A DNA stretch of 35,743 nt from CAZJCK01 sp964544635 (GTDB lineage: Bacteria > Zixibacteria > MSB-5A5 > GN15 > FEB-12): the NCBI GenBank assembly GCA_964544635.1, contig CAZJCK010000032.1, forward strand, positions 1 to 35,743. Reading direction: 5' to 3'. The notes beneath the pieces were generated by a model. The model had not been told where the DNA came from and made no database searches. It saw only the letters and a program-made list of their open reading frames with translations. Position numbers and translations under genes: made by a program. This document shows positions 22,700 through 32,300 of this stretch, one piece after another. Numbering within the stretch: position 1 is the stretch's first letter; every line of letters starts with the position of its first letter.

Positions 22700-23801
22700 C
22701 GTAACGGTAACTACGGCGTCTCACAGCTACCCGATTGTCGTCGGCACCAGTACGACCCGACGCACCGCGCAACTCATCAAAAAGCACGCCGGCAGCAAAC
22801 GCGTTTTTGCCTTCATCGACGCCAACGTGTTCGCGCTGCATATCGAAACAGTCCGCGTCATGCTCGAGCAATCCGGTTGCGAGCACATTGAATTCGTCAT
22901 ACCGCCAGGGGAGAAAGCGAAGTCACGCGCCACGCTGGCCAGGCTGTACGACTTCATGCTGTCGCACAAGGTCGCGCGCGACGACTTGATCCTCGCCGTC
23001 GGCGGCGGTGTGACCACCGATCTCGTCGGCTACGCCGCCGCCACCACCCTGCGCGGCCTGAGTTGGGGAGTGGTCGCCACCACCCTGCTCGGCATGGTCG
23101 ATGCCGCTATCGGCGGCAAGACCGGTATCAACCACCCAAGCGGTAAGAACCTGATCGGCGCCTTCTGGCAGCCGTCATTTGTTGTCAACGACCTCACCTT
23201 CCTGACCACCCAGTCCGATCGCGATTTCTTTTCAGGCATGGGCGAGGTCGTCAAGTACGCCGGCCTTATCGGTGAACCGATGCTCTCCGATGTTGGCAAG
23301 TACCTGAGCAATACCGAGAAGCTCAGCGAAGCCAACATTCGCAGTCTGGTCCGGCGCTCCGCCGCCACCAAGGCCGACATTGTCTCACGTGACGAACGTG
23401 AATCCGGCGGCCGCATGCTGCTGAACCTCGGCCACACCTTCGCACATGGTATTGAAAAGGCGCTCGGTTATGGGCGGCTGCTCCATGGTGAAGCGGTGAT
23501 GATCGGCCTGCTGGCCATGTGCGAGCTGTCGATCGACCTCAAACCGTCCCGGGCAAAACTCCTGGGTAACTATCGAGAGATCTGCCGACAGTGCGTGAAC
23601 ATGTTGCCGAAACGGTCGATACCTGTTGATAAGGTGCTCGATGCCATGCAATTAGACAAGAAACGCAGTCGCCGCGGCCAGAAATTTATCTTGCTTGACT
23701 CGCCGGGCCGCCCTTTAATAGATGACTCACCGTCACGGACGGCGGTGCGACGCGCTTGCGAAAGCGCGATAACGCAATATACGGCAAGGAATAAGCGATA
23801 A
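22692..23801 (+). CDS. aroB: 3-dehydroquinate synthase
   Basis: A 369-aa NAD- and zinc-dependent cyclase that converts DAHP to 3-dehydroquinate. NAD-binding VFAFIDANVF, PPGEKAKSRATLARLYDFML, the glycine-rich LAVGGGVTTDLVGYAAATTLRGLSW, LLGMVDAAIGGKTGINHPSGKNLIGAFWQP, the zinc ligands in NLGHTFAHGIE (His) and HGEAVMIGL (His) are all present. ATG 22692 lies eight bases inside the end of aroK; the longer frame from 22620 duplicates aroK's coding region. The next gene begins one base after the stop. Confidence 0.95.
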   Translation: MADVTVTTASHSYPIVVGTSTTRRTAQLIKKHAGSKRVFAFIDANVFALHIETVRVMLEQSGCEHIEFVIPPGEKAKSRATLARLYDFMLSHKVARDDLILAVGGGVTTDLVGYAAATTLRGLSWGVVATTLLGMVDAAIGGKTGINHPSGKNLIGAFWQPSFVVNDLTFLTTQSDRDFFSGMGEVVKYAGLIGEPMLSDVGKYLSNTEKLSEANIRSLVRRSAATKADIVSRDERESGGRMLLNLGHTFAHGIEKALGYGRLLHGEAVMIGLLAMCELSIDLKPSRAKLLGNYREICRQCVNMLPKRSIPVDKVLDAMQLDKKRSRRGQKFILLDSPGRPLIDDSPSRTAVRRACESAITQYTARNKR

Positions 23802-23802
23802 T

Positions 23803-24249
23803 ATGGTGCGACTCCTCATAGTCAACGGCCCCAACCTCAATCTCCTCGGCACCCGTGAACCAGAGATCTACGGCCGCCAGTCCCTCAATCAGCTCAACGA
23901 GCAACTGCAGGACCTCGCCGAAGATCTCGGTGTCGAGCTGGTCACTTTCCAGTCAAATCATGAGGGCGACATCATCGATTTCGTCCAGGATAATGCCGCC
24001 GACGCCGACGGCCTCATTATCAATCCCGGCGCCCTGACCCATTACAGCATCGCCCTGCGCGATGCCATCGTTGCCGTCGGCCTCGAAACCATCGAGGTCC
24101 ACCTCACCAACATCCATGCCCGCGAGGAATTCCGCCGCCACTCCGTCATCGCTCCCATCTGCAGCGGCACCATCGCCGGTCTCGGCTACTACGGCTACGC
24201 CATGGCCCTGTCCTACTTCGCCGACACCACCGAGAAGGAAAGCGAATGA
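23803..24249 (+). CDS. aroQ: 3-dehydroquinate dehydratase, type II
   Basis: A 148-aa dodecameric-type dehydroquinase, third step of the shikimate pathway. It begins with LIVNGPNLNLLGTREPEIYG (catalytic Tyr23, with nearby Arg), then FQSNHEGDIIDFVQ, INPGALTHYSIALRDAI and EVHLTNIHAREEFRRHSVIAPICSGTIAGLGYYGY (catalytic His and substrate-binding Arg/Ser). It completes the aro set except for aroC. Its stop overlaps the next ATG as ATGA, so the secreted protein that follows is probably co-translated. Confidence 0.96.
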   Translation: MVRLLIVNGPNLNLLGTREPEIYGRQSLNQLNEQLQDLAEDLGVELVTFQSNHEGDIIDFVQDNAADADGLIINPGALTHYSIALRDAIVAVGLETIEVHLTNIHAREEFRRHSVIAPICSGTIAGLGYYGYAMALSYFADTTEKESE

Positions 24250-25796
24250 AACGGTTTGCCCTGCTCGTCATACTGGCCCTGGTCGCCGTCTCTTCTGTCG
24301 CTCAGCAGGCCACCGTCGACCAGACTGTTGAGCGCTTCCTCTTTCTGGATCAACGTCTGACCGAGGAAGAGTGGGAGGAGGCAACGGGACGTTCCGATTC
24401 GCTCCAGTTCTTCCTCGGCCTCAAGCGGTATCTTCTCGGTGACCCTGAGCTACTTGCCGCCCTGCCGGAAACCGACGCGACGGTCGCGGTCGGCGAGGAC
24501 CAGCGCAAAGCCCAGCTGCTGCGCCAAATGGCGCTGCTACAGCGCCTCGAGATCACCTCGCGCGTCAGCTATATCCGCGACAGTGTCGTCGACTTCTTCG
24601 ATCGCACGCTGATCGAATTCGAAGGCCGACGCTATACGGTCGGTGAACTCCGCCAGCTCTGCAACACCGAGTCGAACCGTGAACGCCGCCTCGCCGCCTG
24701 CCGGTTGGTCATGACCACTGCCGACGAAATCGAAGACCTCATGCAGCGCCTCGTTCGTGCTCGCGATCAGGAAGCCAAAACGATCGGATTCAACAGCGCG
24801 GTCGGCCTGCTCGACGGCTCCTCACCGATCTCCCGCGACAGCCTTAAGTCGCTGCTCAACAGTATAAAGACCGCTACCGATGAAGCTACCCGCACCGTCA
24901 CGAGTGATCTTGGACGTCGCCTTGGCGCCAACCAGGTTTCACTATGGGATGCCGAAACGGCCGGCCAGACCGCCTACGCCCGGGTCGCCGGATATTTTCC
25001 GGTCGACTCACAGGTCGCCATTCTTGACCGCACCTTCCGAGGTATCGGCGTCGATCTCGACGGCCTGCCGATCTACTTCGACTTTACCTCGTACGACGGG
25101 ATCGATCGGCACGCCACCGTTTATGTCTTCGATTCCGACTACGATATCCGGGTGCTGTTGAATCTGGCGCCCGACTTCGAATCGATGCGGATGCTCCTGG
25201 GCGCCGCCGCCGAGGCCCTGCTGGTATCGCAGGTGACGCAGGACAATCGGCTGTTCGCGCGCGCCATTCCGCGCTACTGGCGGCTCACTTTCGTTCAACT
25301 CTTCCGGCAGCTCACTATGGAACGCGCCTGGCTGACCGACATCGCCAACGTTCCGGCCAATCTCGCTGACGCCCTCATCGCCGCCCAGCGCGAACGGGAA
25401 CTGCTCACCGTCCGACGCCTGCTGGGCGAGATCGACTTCGAGTACAACGCCTACCAGAATCCCCAGCGCAACCTGTCCGAAGTCTACTGGAACAGCATCA
25501 CTACCTACCTCCCCGTCGCCAAAGAGACCGCCATGCCTGCCTGGCTGATCGAGCCGGACTTTCTGCATCGGCCGTTGTCGCACCAGGATCACCTGCTTGC
25601 CCGCATCATCGCCGCCCAGATCGGCGCCTACGTCGACCGCCACTACGGCGGTATGGTCAACAACCGCTCCGCCCGCAGCTACCTGGTACAGAATTACCTG
25701 CGCTTCGGCAGCCGCTACCCGTGGCAGGATCTTTTGCTCCGCGGCACCGACAATACGCTGTCGGTCGACGCATATCTGGCGCTCATCGCGCCGTAA
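24246..25796 (+). CDS. Secreted M2/M3 peptidase-like protein without the zinc motif
   Basis: A 516-aa protein with a signal peptide (MKRFALLVILALVAVSSVAQQ). Its architecture follows zinc peptidases of the M3/M2 gluzincin type. An acid-rich helical N-half has CNTESNRERRLAACRLV and the helix DEIEDLMQRLVRARDQEAKTIGF, like the arginine/asparagine-rich LRNxxAxxxGF segment of those peptidases. Later come GVDLDGLPIYFDFTS and VRVLLNLAPDFESMRMLL, where family members continue with HExxH-A-L. Here residues 319-325 are GAAAEAL, so both His and the Glu are gone. The place where the third ligand would lie (RYWRLTFVQLFRQL) also lacks Glu. It is therefore a probable pseudopeptidase in the periplasm or outside. 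The family link is my reading by eye, not a search result. Confidence 0.7.
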   Translation: MKRFALLVILALVAVSSVAQQATVDQTVERFLFLDQRLTEEEWEEATGRSDSLQFFLGLKRYLLGDPELLAALPETDATVAVGEDQRKAQLLRQMALLQRLEITSRVSYIRDSVVDFFDRTLIEFEGRRYTVGELRQLCNTESNRERRLAACRLVMTTADEIEDLMQRLVRARDQEAKTIGFNSAVGLLDGSSPISRDSLKSLLNSIKTATDEATRTVTSDLGRRLGANQVSLWDAETAGQTAYARVAGYFPVDSQVAILDRTFRGIGVDLDGLPIYFDFTSYDGIDRHATVYVFDSDYDIRVLLNLAPDFESMRMLLGAAAEALLVSQVTQDNRLFARAIPRYWRLTFVQLFRQLTMERAWLTDIANVPANLADALIAAQRERELLTVRRLLGEIDFEYNAYQNPQRNLSEVYWNSITTYLPVAKETAMPAWLIEPDFLHRPLSHQDHLLARIIAAQIGAYVDRHYGGMVNNRSARSYLVQNYLRFGSRYPWQDLLLRGTDNTLSVDAYLALIAP

Positions 25797-25886
25797 CATT
25801 CGCCCCTCACATTCCCCATCTAATAGCTTGAACGGCGTTGATTCGCGGCATAGCTTTACGTTCTTGGTCAACGAAATGGAGTAGAG

Positions 25887-27266
25887 GTGAGTACCGAATC
25901 GACCAACATCCGCGGCCAGCGACTTGCCGACCAGGTAACTGAAGGCCCGATCATCACAACCGTCCTGCGCCTTGCCTGGCCGGTCATGCTCGGCATGCTT
26001 TTGGAGTTCGCTCTCTCGACCACCGACTATTACTGGGTGGGTCGGCTGGGCGCTCATGCCCAGGACGCCATCACCTCGTCGCGCGTCGTCATCTGGACCG
26101 TCTTCGCCATCATCTCACTCATCTCGGTCGGCATTACCGCCCTGGTGTCGCGTTACATCGGTGCCCGGCAGTTCGACGAAGTCAGCTACTTCATCCGGCA
26201 GGGCCTCGCCATGGCGGTGATATTGGCCGTACTGGTCATGATCGCCGGCTGGTTTGTCACGCCATCCCTGATCGGTTTCATGAAGGCCGCCCCCGATACC
26301 GCCGCCTACGCCGTTCCCTATCTTCGAATTTTCTTCCTGGCCGCGCCGCTGTTCTTTATCAATCACACGGTCTACGCCGTCTACCGCGCTTCCGGCGACA
26401 CCCGCACCCCGACCCTTGTCACCGCCTCGGTCGTCCTCATAAACCTCATCCTCGACCCGTTCCTGATCTTCGGTATCGGCCCCTTCCCGGAGCTCGGTGT
26501 TGCCGGCGCCTCGATCGCCACCGGCATCGCCGAATTGTGCGGTCTGGTCACGGTGCTGACTCTCGTCATCAGCGGCAAGCTCGGCTACAAAGTTGAACGC
26601 CTCTTCCGACCCAGGCCGAGTCTCATGACATTCATCCGCATTGGCCGCATCGGCTTGCCCATGTCCTCGCAGCAAATTGTGTTTGTCGGCGTCTACTGGT
26701 TCCTCATCCGCGTGGTTCACCACTACGGCGAAGAGGCCGGTGCCGCCATGGGGATCGGTAACTCGATGGAATCATTCTCGTACCTGATCAGCTTTGGCAT
26801 TTCACTCGCCGCTGCCACCATGGTCGGCCAGAACCTGGGCGCTCAGAAACCGGACCGCGCCGCCCGCTGCGCCTGGGGCGCCATCGGGGTCGGCGTCGCC
26901 ATCACCTTCGTCATGTCGATCATTTTTATCGTCTTCCCGGAACAGATCGCCGGCGTTTTCACCGACAATGAACGCGTCATCGATATTGCCGTCGACTACC
27001 TGATCATCCTCGGTATCTCCCAGGTTGCCATGGCGGTCGAAATCGTTCTGGAGGGCGCCTTCGGTGGCGCCGGCGACACCGTCCCGCCCATGCTTATCCA
27101 GGTCCCCGGCTCACTGCTGCGCATCCCCCTGGCATACTGGCTCTGTTTCGGCCTCGACTGGGGCGTCAACGGCGTCTGGTGGACCCTGACCATCACCAGC
27201 GTAATCAAGTCGATCGTCCTCGTTGCCTGGTTTGCCCGCGGCAAATGGCAAACCAAGCAGATCTGA
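25887..27266 (+). CDS. MATE family efflux transporter
   Basis: A 459-aa protein with 12 hydrophobic segments and MATE hallmarks: ITTVLRLAWPVMLGMLLEFALSTTDYYWVGRLG at the start, SVGITALVSRYIGARQFDEV, YLRIFFLAAPLFFINHTVYAVYRASGDTRTP, and in the second half RIGLPMSSQQIVFVGVYWF and SLAAATMVGQNLGAQKPDRA. Such transporters export cationic drugs or metabolites in exchange for Na+ or H+. The GTG start at 25887 has GGAG five bases upstream; TTGAAC-17-TAGCTT at 25828-25856 may be its promoter. It is 90 bases after the pseudopeptidase gene, probably the start of a new transcription unit. No substrate can be named. Confidence 0.92.
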   Translation: MSTESTNIRGQRLADQVTEGPIITTVLRLAWPVMLGMLLEFALSTTDYYWVGRLGAHAQDAITSSRVVIWTVFAIISLISVGITALVSRYIGARQFDEVSYFIRQGLAMAVILAVLVMIAGWFVTPSLIGFMKAAPDTAAYAVPYLRIFFLAAPLFFINHTVYAVYRASGDTRTPTLVTASVVLINLILDPFLIFGIGPFPELGVAGASIATGIAELCGLVTVLTLVISGKLGYKVERLFRPRPSLMTFIRIGRIGLPMSSQQIVFVGVYWFLIRVVHHYGEEAGAAMGIGNSMESFSYLISFGISLAAATMVGQNLGAQKPDRAARCAWGAIGVGVAITFVMSIIFIVFPEQIAGVFTDNERVIDIAVDYLIILGISQVAMAVEIVLEGAFGGAGDTVPPMLIQVPGSLLRIPLAYWLCFGLDWGVNGVWWTLTITSVIKSIVLVAWFARGKWQTKQI

Positions 27267-27350
27267 CATCGGTTTAATGGTTGCCCCAACCGCCCGCCGC
27301 ACCTTATTTGTCCCGAAATGCGAAGAAAATGCGAGAGGAGAGTTTGCGCC

Positions 27351-28127
27351 ATGCGAGAACGCTACGTCCGCTTCAGAATACCCGAACAGAATCGCACCTG
27401 GTGGGGAACGGTCGACGGTGATGACATCATTGCCCTCACCGACGCACCGTATCTCGGCGGTTCACCCACCACCGACCGCTGGCCGCGCGCCGATGTGAGC
27501 ATTTTAGCGCCGGCCACGCCGACCAAAATCGTCTGCATCGGCCTGAACTATCATGCCCACGTTGCAGCGTCGTACTCAGCCGACGAAGCCCCTGAACGCC
27601 CCCTCATCTTTCTCAAGCCACCCTCCGCCATCATCGCGCCCGGCGACAAGATCATCCACCCGACCGTCTCCGAACGGGTCGACTACGAAGCCGAACTCGG
27701 CGTGGTGATCGGCAAACGCGCCAAAAATGTCGGCGAAGACGAGGCCGGGCACCACATCTTTGGCTACACCTGTGTCAACGATGTCACCGCCCGCGACCTG
27801 CAGAAGGCCGACGGTCAATGGTCGCGCGCCAAAGGCTTCGACACCTTCTGTCCCGTCGGGCCGGAAATTATCACCGACTTCGATGCCTCCGACATCCTCG
27901 TCGAAGGCATCCACAACGGAGAAACAAAGCAGAGCGGCCGCACCTCGCAGATGATTTTCAAAATCCCGTTCCTGGTCAGCTATGTCTCTTCCATCATGAC
28001 CCTCGAACCGGGCGACCTGATCGCCACCGGCACGCCATCCGGAATCGCCCCCATGAAACCGGGTGACTCTATCGAAGTCCGCATCGAGACCGTCGGCTCG
28101 CTCATCAACAGCGTCGCCGCATCCTGA
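27351..28127 (+). CDS. Fumarylacetoacetate hydrolase (FAH) family protein
   Basis: A 258-aa protein with a short N-terminal domain and the FAH barrel. The metal-binding site reads VDYEAELGVVIGK (Glu-x-Glu) and CVNDVTARDLQ (Asp). Other family signs: KIVCIGLNYHAHVAAS, PLIFLKPPSAIIAPGD, WSRAKGFDTFCPVGPEI and GDLIATGTPSGIAPMKPGD. Relatives include acylpyruvases, oxaloacetate decarboxylases and 2-hydroxyhepta-2,4-diene-1,7-dioate isomerases; the genomic surroundings do not favour one. GGAG is ten bases before the ATG at 27351; an ATG at 27318 is a less likely start, as it would add a basic leader unlike the family. Confidence 0.88.
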   Translation: MRERYVRFRIPEQNRTWWGTVDGDDIIALTDAPYLGGSPTTDRWPRADVSILAPATPTKIVCIGLNYHAHVAASYSADEAPERPLIFLKPPSAIIAPGDKIIHPTVSERVDYEAELGVVIGKRAKNVGEDEAGHHIFGYTCVNDVTARDLQKADGQWSRAKGFDTFCPVGPEIITDFDASDILVEGIHNGETKQSGRTSQMIFKIPFLVSYVSSIMTLEPGDLIATGTPSGIAPMKPGDSIEVRIETVGSLINSVAAS

Positions 28128-28186
28128 GCGGCGACACGCGTGTATAAAACAGGAGGCGCTGCCACCATCGCCACCGGTAGCAAGGT

Positions 28187-29377
28187 ATGACACAAAGACT
28201 CTATTACCGCGACTGTTATCTGACGGCATTCGATGCCACCATCACCGACGTCCGCGAAGCGGACGGCAGCTGGCATACCCGTCTGAACCGCTCGGCCTTC
28301 TACCCAACCTCCGGCGGCCAGTCGCACGATCGCGGACTGTTAGGCAATGAGACGATTCTCGATGTTTTTGAGAACGATGAGGGCGAGGTCGTCCACGTCA
28401 CCGACAAGCAGCCGGGGCGGCTCGGAGATACGATCCACGGTGAAGTGGATGCCGCCTACCGCCGCGTCCAGCGCCAGAAGCACACCGCACAGCATATTAT
28501 CAGCAATGTCGCCGCCACCGACTACGACCTTGTCACCGTCTCGGTCCACCTCGGCGACGACTACTGCGCAATTGAATTGCCGGCCAAAGAGATTACCGAC
28601 GACACCCTGCGCGCCATCGAAGACCGCGCCAACGAGATCGTACTCCAGAATCTGCCGACAACGATACACCTCGTCGATGCTGCCGAAGCCAACAAGATGC
28701 CGCTGCGCAAACCGCTCCGGCGCGAGGGCGAGGTGCGCATCCTCCAGATCGACGACATCGAGTATTCCGCCTGCGGCGGCACCCATGTTGCCGCCACTGG
28801 CGAGATCGGCCTGATCAAGCTGATCGGCACCGAGAAGCTGCGCGGCAACAGCCTCATCAAGTTTCTACCCGGCGCACTGGCACTCGACGACTATCGGACA
28901 CGCTTCGATGTCACCGACCGCCTTTCCCGTGATTTAACCTGCGCCGTCGACGATCTCCCTGAACGTTTTTCCAAACTCTCGGACCAGATTTCCGAACTGA
29001 AGCGTGACCTGAACGCCGCCCGCAAACAACTGCTGCCGATACGCGCCGAACAGATGAGCCACGAAATCGAGCACATTGGACGGCTCGCCTTCAGCTTTTC
29101 GCGTATCGACGACGACGAAGCTGCCACGCTCAACCAGCTGGCGCCGATGATTGCCGACCGCACCGGCGGCGTTGCGGGACTGTATGCGGCCAATCGCCTC
29201 GTAGTCGCCACCGCACCATCCTCCGGCGTCCCCGCCGGCGAGCTGGTCCGGCAACTCTGCGCCGGTATGTCGCTGCGCGGCGGTGGCGGTGAACGGATGG
29301 GGCAGGTCGGCGGCCTCGACGACGCCGACCTCGACAAGACCATCGCACTCCTGAAGGAGCTGCTGCTGCGTGCCTGA
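28187..29377 (+). CDS. Alanyl-tRNA editing protein, AlaX long form with DHHA1 domain
   Basis: A 396-aa protein made of the editing part of alanyl-tRNA synthetase. The N-terminal barrel has YPTSGGQSHDRG, and the zinc site is complete: His99 and His103 in KHTAQHIIS plus Cys196 and His200 in SACGGTHVA. A coiled-coil linker (LSDQISELKRDLNAARKQLLPI, about residues 260-290) leads to a C-terminal DHHA1 domain ending RGGGGERMGQVGG. Such proteins hydrolyse Ser- or Gly-tRNA-Ala in trans. An in-frame TAG just upstream makes ATG 28187 the first start; the AGGAGG at 28151 is too distant to be its ribosome site. It overlaps the LptD-like gene by eight bases. Confidence 0.92.
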   Translation: MTQRLYYRDCYLTAFDATITDVREADGSWHTRLNRSAFYPTSGGQSHDRGLLGNETILDVFENDEGEVVHVTDKQPGRLGDTIHGEVDAAYRRVQRQKHTAQHIISNVAATDYDLVTVSVHLGDDYCAIELPAKEITDDTLRAIEDRANEIVLQNLPTTIHLVDAAEANKMPLRKPLRREGEVRILQIDDIEYSACGGTHVAATGEIGLIKLIGTEKLRGNSLIKFLPGALALDDYRTRFDVTDRLSRDLTCAVDDLPERFSKLSDQISELKRDLNAARKQLLPIRAEQMSHEIEHIGRLAFSFSRIDDDEAATLNQLAPMIADRTGGVAGLYAANRLVVATAPSSGVPAGELVRQLCAGMSLRGGGGERMGQVGGLDDADLDKTIALLKELLLRA

Positions 29378-32300
29378 ACGTTTGCTTTTCATATTGTCAC
29401 TGCTGCTGCTGGCGCCGCCGGCGATCGGCCTCGAACTCGACGGCGGCCACGAGATCAAGGCCGACGAATGGGAAGCACTCCGTCAGGACGATCGCTGGGT
29501 TCATTACTTTGTCGGCAATGTCGAAATGACCACCGATTCCGGTATCATCTATTGCGACTCGGCCATCGGCATCCGAGGCGAAGAAGTGCGCCTGAAAGGT
29601 AATGTCATCGTCGACGACCAGCGCTACCTCCTCAAGGCCGACTCGGTACACTACGACCTCGAAAGCGAGATCATTCTGGCTCGCGGACGGCGTGTCCAGC
29701 TCTGGTCCTACGCCGATTCGCTGTACGCCCTCGGCACCCACGCCCGCTTCCGGCGGTCCGATCGCTACTTTTACATGGAAGAACGACCGCTCATGTATAT
29801 CGGCTATCCCGACACCGTCGGCATGACCGAGGTACTGGCCAACCGCATCGACTATTTTCCCGACACCAAACGTGCCGAAGCGATCGGCGACGTCATTATC
29901 AACACCCAGGACATCACCACCAACTCCGACTGTGCCCTGCTCTACGACGAAACCAGTGAGCTGATCCTCACCGAAGGTCCGTCCGCCATGTGGGGCAATT
30001 CGCGCATCATTGGCCAGGTGATCGAGGTGCAGTTCGACGAAGGCCGCATCAGGCAGGTCTTTGTCTCCGACTCCGCGAAAGCGACCCTGGGCGGGGACGA
30101 GGAGCTTGACGACGATGTCGACTCAACCGCCATCGACCGCTCCATACTCCTCGGGGAACACATCCAGATGGACTTCACCGACGGTAACATCGACAGCATT
30201 GTCACCTTCGGCCAGGCCTTCTCCTGGTACTACCCGGCCTCGCTCGACAGAACCGAGTTCACCGAGAACTCCGTATCCGGCGACACCATCGTCTTCCAGC
30301 TGCAACAGGACTCGCTGCAATCGGTGACCGTTGTCGGTAACTCCATCGGCACGTATGTGTCCGGGAAACAGATTCAACAGGACACGAGTATCGTCTACCA
30401 GGTCGACACCGTCGACTACAGCGCCCGCTATATCCACTACGCCCTGGCCGACTCGCTGATTTCGCTGGCCGACGGTGCGTCGCTTGAATCCGGCGCCGCC
30501 TCGCTGCAGGCACAGCATGTCCTGTTCGCTACCGACGACCGCACCATCGAAGCCTTTTCCGCTGAGGTCGCCCGCGACTCCCTTCCCGACAAATACAGTT
30601 TTGCCCATCGCCTGCAACCAAACGATATTCCCGTCATACTCAAGGATGGCGCCGAGGTCGTTTATGGCGACTATGTCACCTACTCGATCGAAACCGAAAA
30701 GGGGCGGATCGTCCAGTCCAAGTCCAGCTATCAGGAAGGCTACTATTACGGCAGCCAGTTGTATCGTGAGCAGAAGAATATCTTCTATGTCGACGACGGC
30801 CGCTACACCACTTGCGATGCCGACGAACCCCATTTCCATTTCCATTCCGACAAGATGAAGTTCATGCAGGACAACAAGCTGATTGCCCGGCCGGTTGTCC
30901 TCTATATCGAGCGCCTGCCTGTCTTTGTCCTGCCATACTATGTCTTCCCGCTCAAGAAGGGACGTCACTCCGGTATCCTGCCGTTCTCTTTCGGCAAGTT
31001 CGAACAGGGAGAACGTTTCGTGCAGAATGTCGGCTACTACTGGGCGGCATCGGAGTACTGGGACTGGCAGGGATCGTTCGACTACCATGAGATTCGACGC
31101 ACCCTCAAGTTCAACTCGACCGTGAACTTCCGCAAGCGGTACGTGCTCGATGGTCAACTGCGCGGCAGCTATGCCAATGAGACCAACTACGATCGCGCCA
31201 GCGCCACCGAGATCAAACCCGACCGCTGGAGCATCGAGGGAAACTACAACCACCAATTATCGCGTACCTTCAACATCAGCGCCTACGGTCAGTTTCAGTC
31301 CGACAACCAGTTCGTGCGCGATTACTCGCAGAATCTGAACGAACGTCTTGACCGCGAACTCGTCTCCAAACTGACCTTCCGCAAACGCTTCTCCAACTCG
31401 ATCTCGCTCTCCGGTAACCTCAGCCATACCGAGAATCTCGACACCGAAAAGCGCACCGACATTCTCCCGACCGCCTCACTCTCGCTCCCAACCATTTATC
31501 CCTTCGGCAGCAGCTACACCGATGAGAACGGTCGCAAGCGGACTCGTTGGTACCAGTCGTTCACCCTGCGCTACTCGCCGAGCGTGCGCAATTTCAACGA
31601 ACGCATCACGGTCGATTCGTTCTTTGTGGCGGCAGAAGATACGATCATAAACGTCGACACCCTCGGTGTCGCCGACACTACCATAAACGAAATCATCGAC
31701 ACCCTCGATTTCCGCAGCCGCAAGAAATATGCGACCATCACCCACAATCCGTCGGTGACCCTGCCGCGCCTTACGCTTTTGGAATACTTCAATTTCACGC
31801 CGAACGTATCGTACAGCGAGATCTGGACCCGCGTCTTCGAAACCGATCAGTCGCAGGCCCGCGGCATCGAGGCCGACTGGTACCGCACCTATTCGTGGCG
31901 CGCTTCAATGCAGTTTCGCACCGACCTTTATGGTACCGTCTACCCGAATATCGGTCCGCTCATCGGCCTGCGCCATGTCATCTCGCCGACCGTGACCTAC
32001 TCCTTCTCACCCGACATAAACAAACACGAACAACTGGCCGGCTTCGCTCCCCGCACCGGCTCACGGCGCAGCCAGACCATGAATTTCGGTCTGCAGAACG
32101 TTCTTCAATCCAAGTTCCTTCGCGGCGGCGTCGAGCAGAACATCGAGCTGCTCTCGGTGTCATCGAGCTTCAGCTATGACTTTGAGCGGGAGTTCCGCCC
32201 CCTGTCCGGCCTGAGTACGTCGTTTCGTTCCAATGCCATCCCGCGGATCAGCCTGGACGGTTCCGCGTCGCACACTTTTTACGATCCTCGCAAACCGGAA

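Noticed and set aside
27281..27309. TTGCCC-17-TTATTT as a promoter of the FAH gene
   Set aside because: The -10 box is poor and the match could occur by chance in such a gap.
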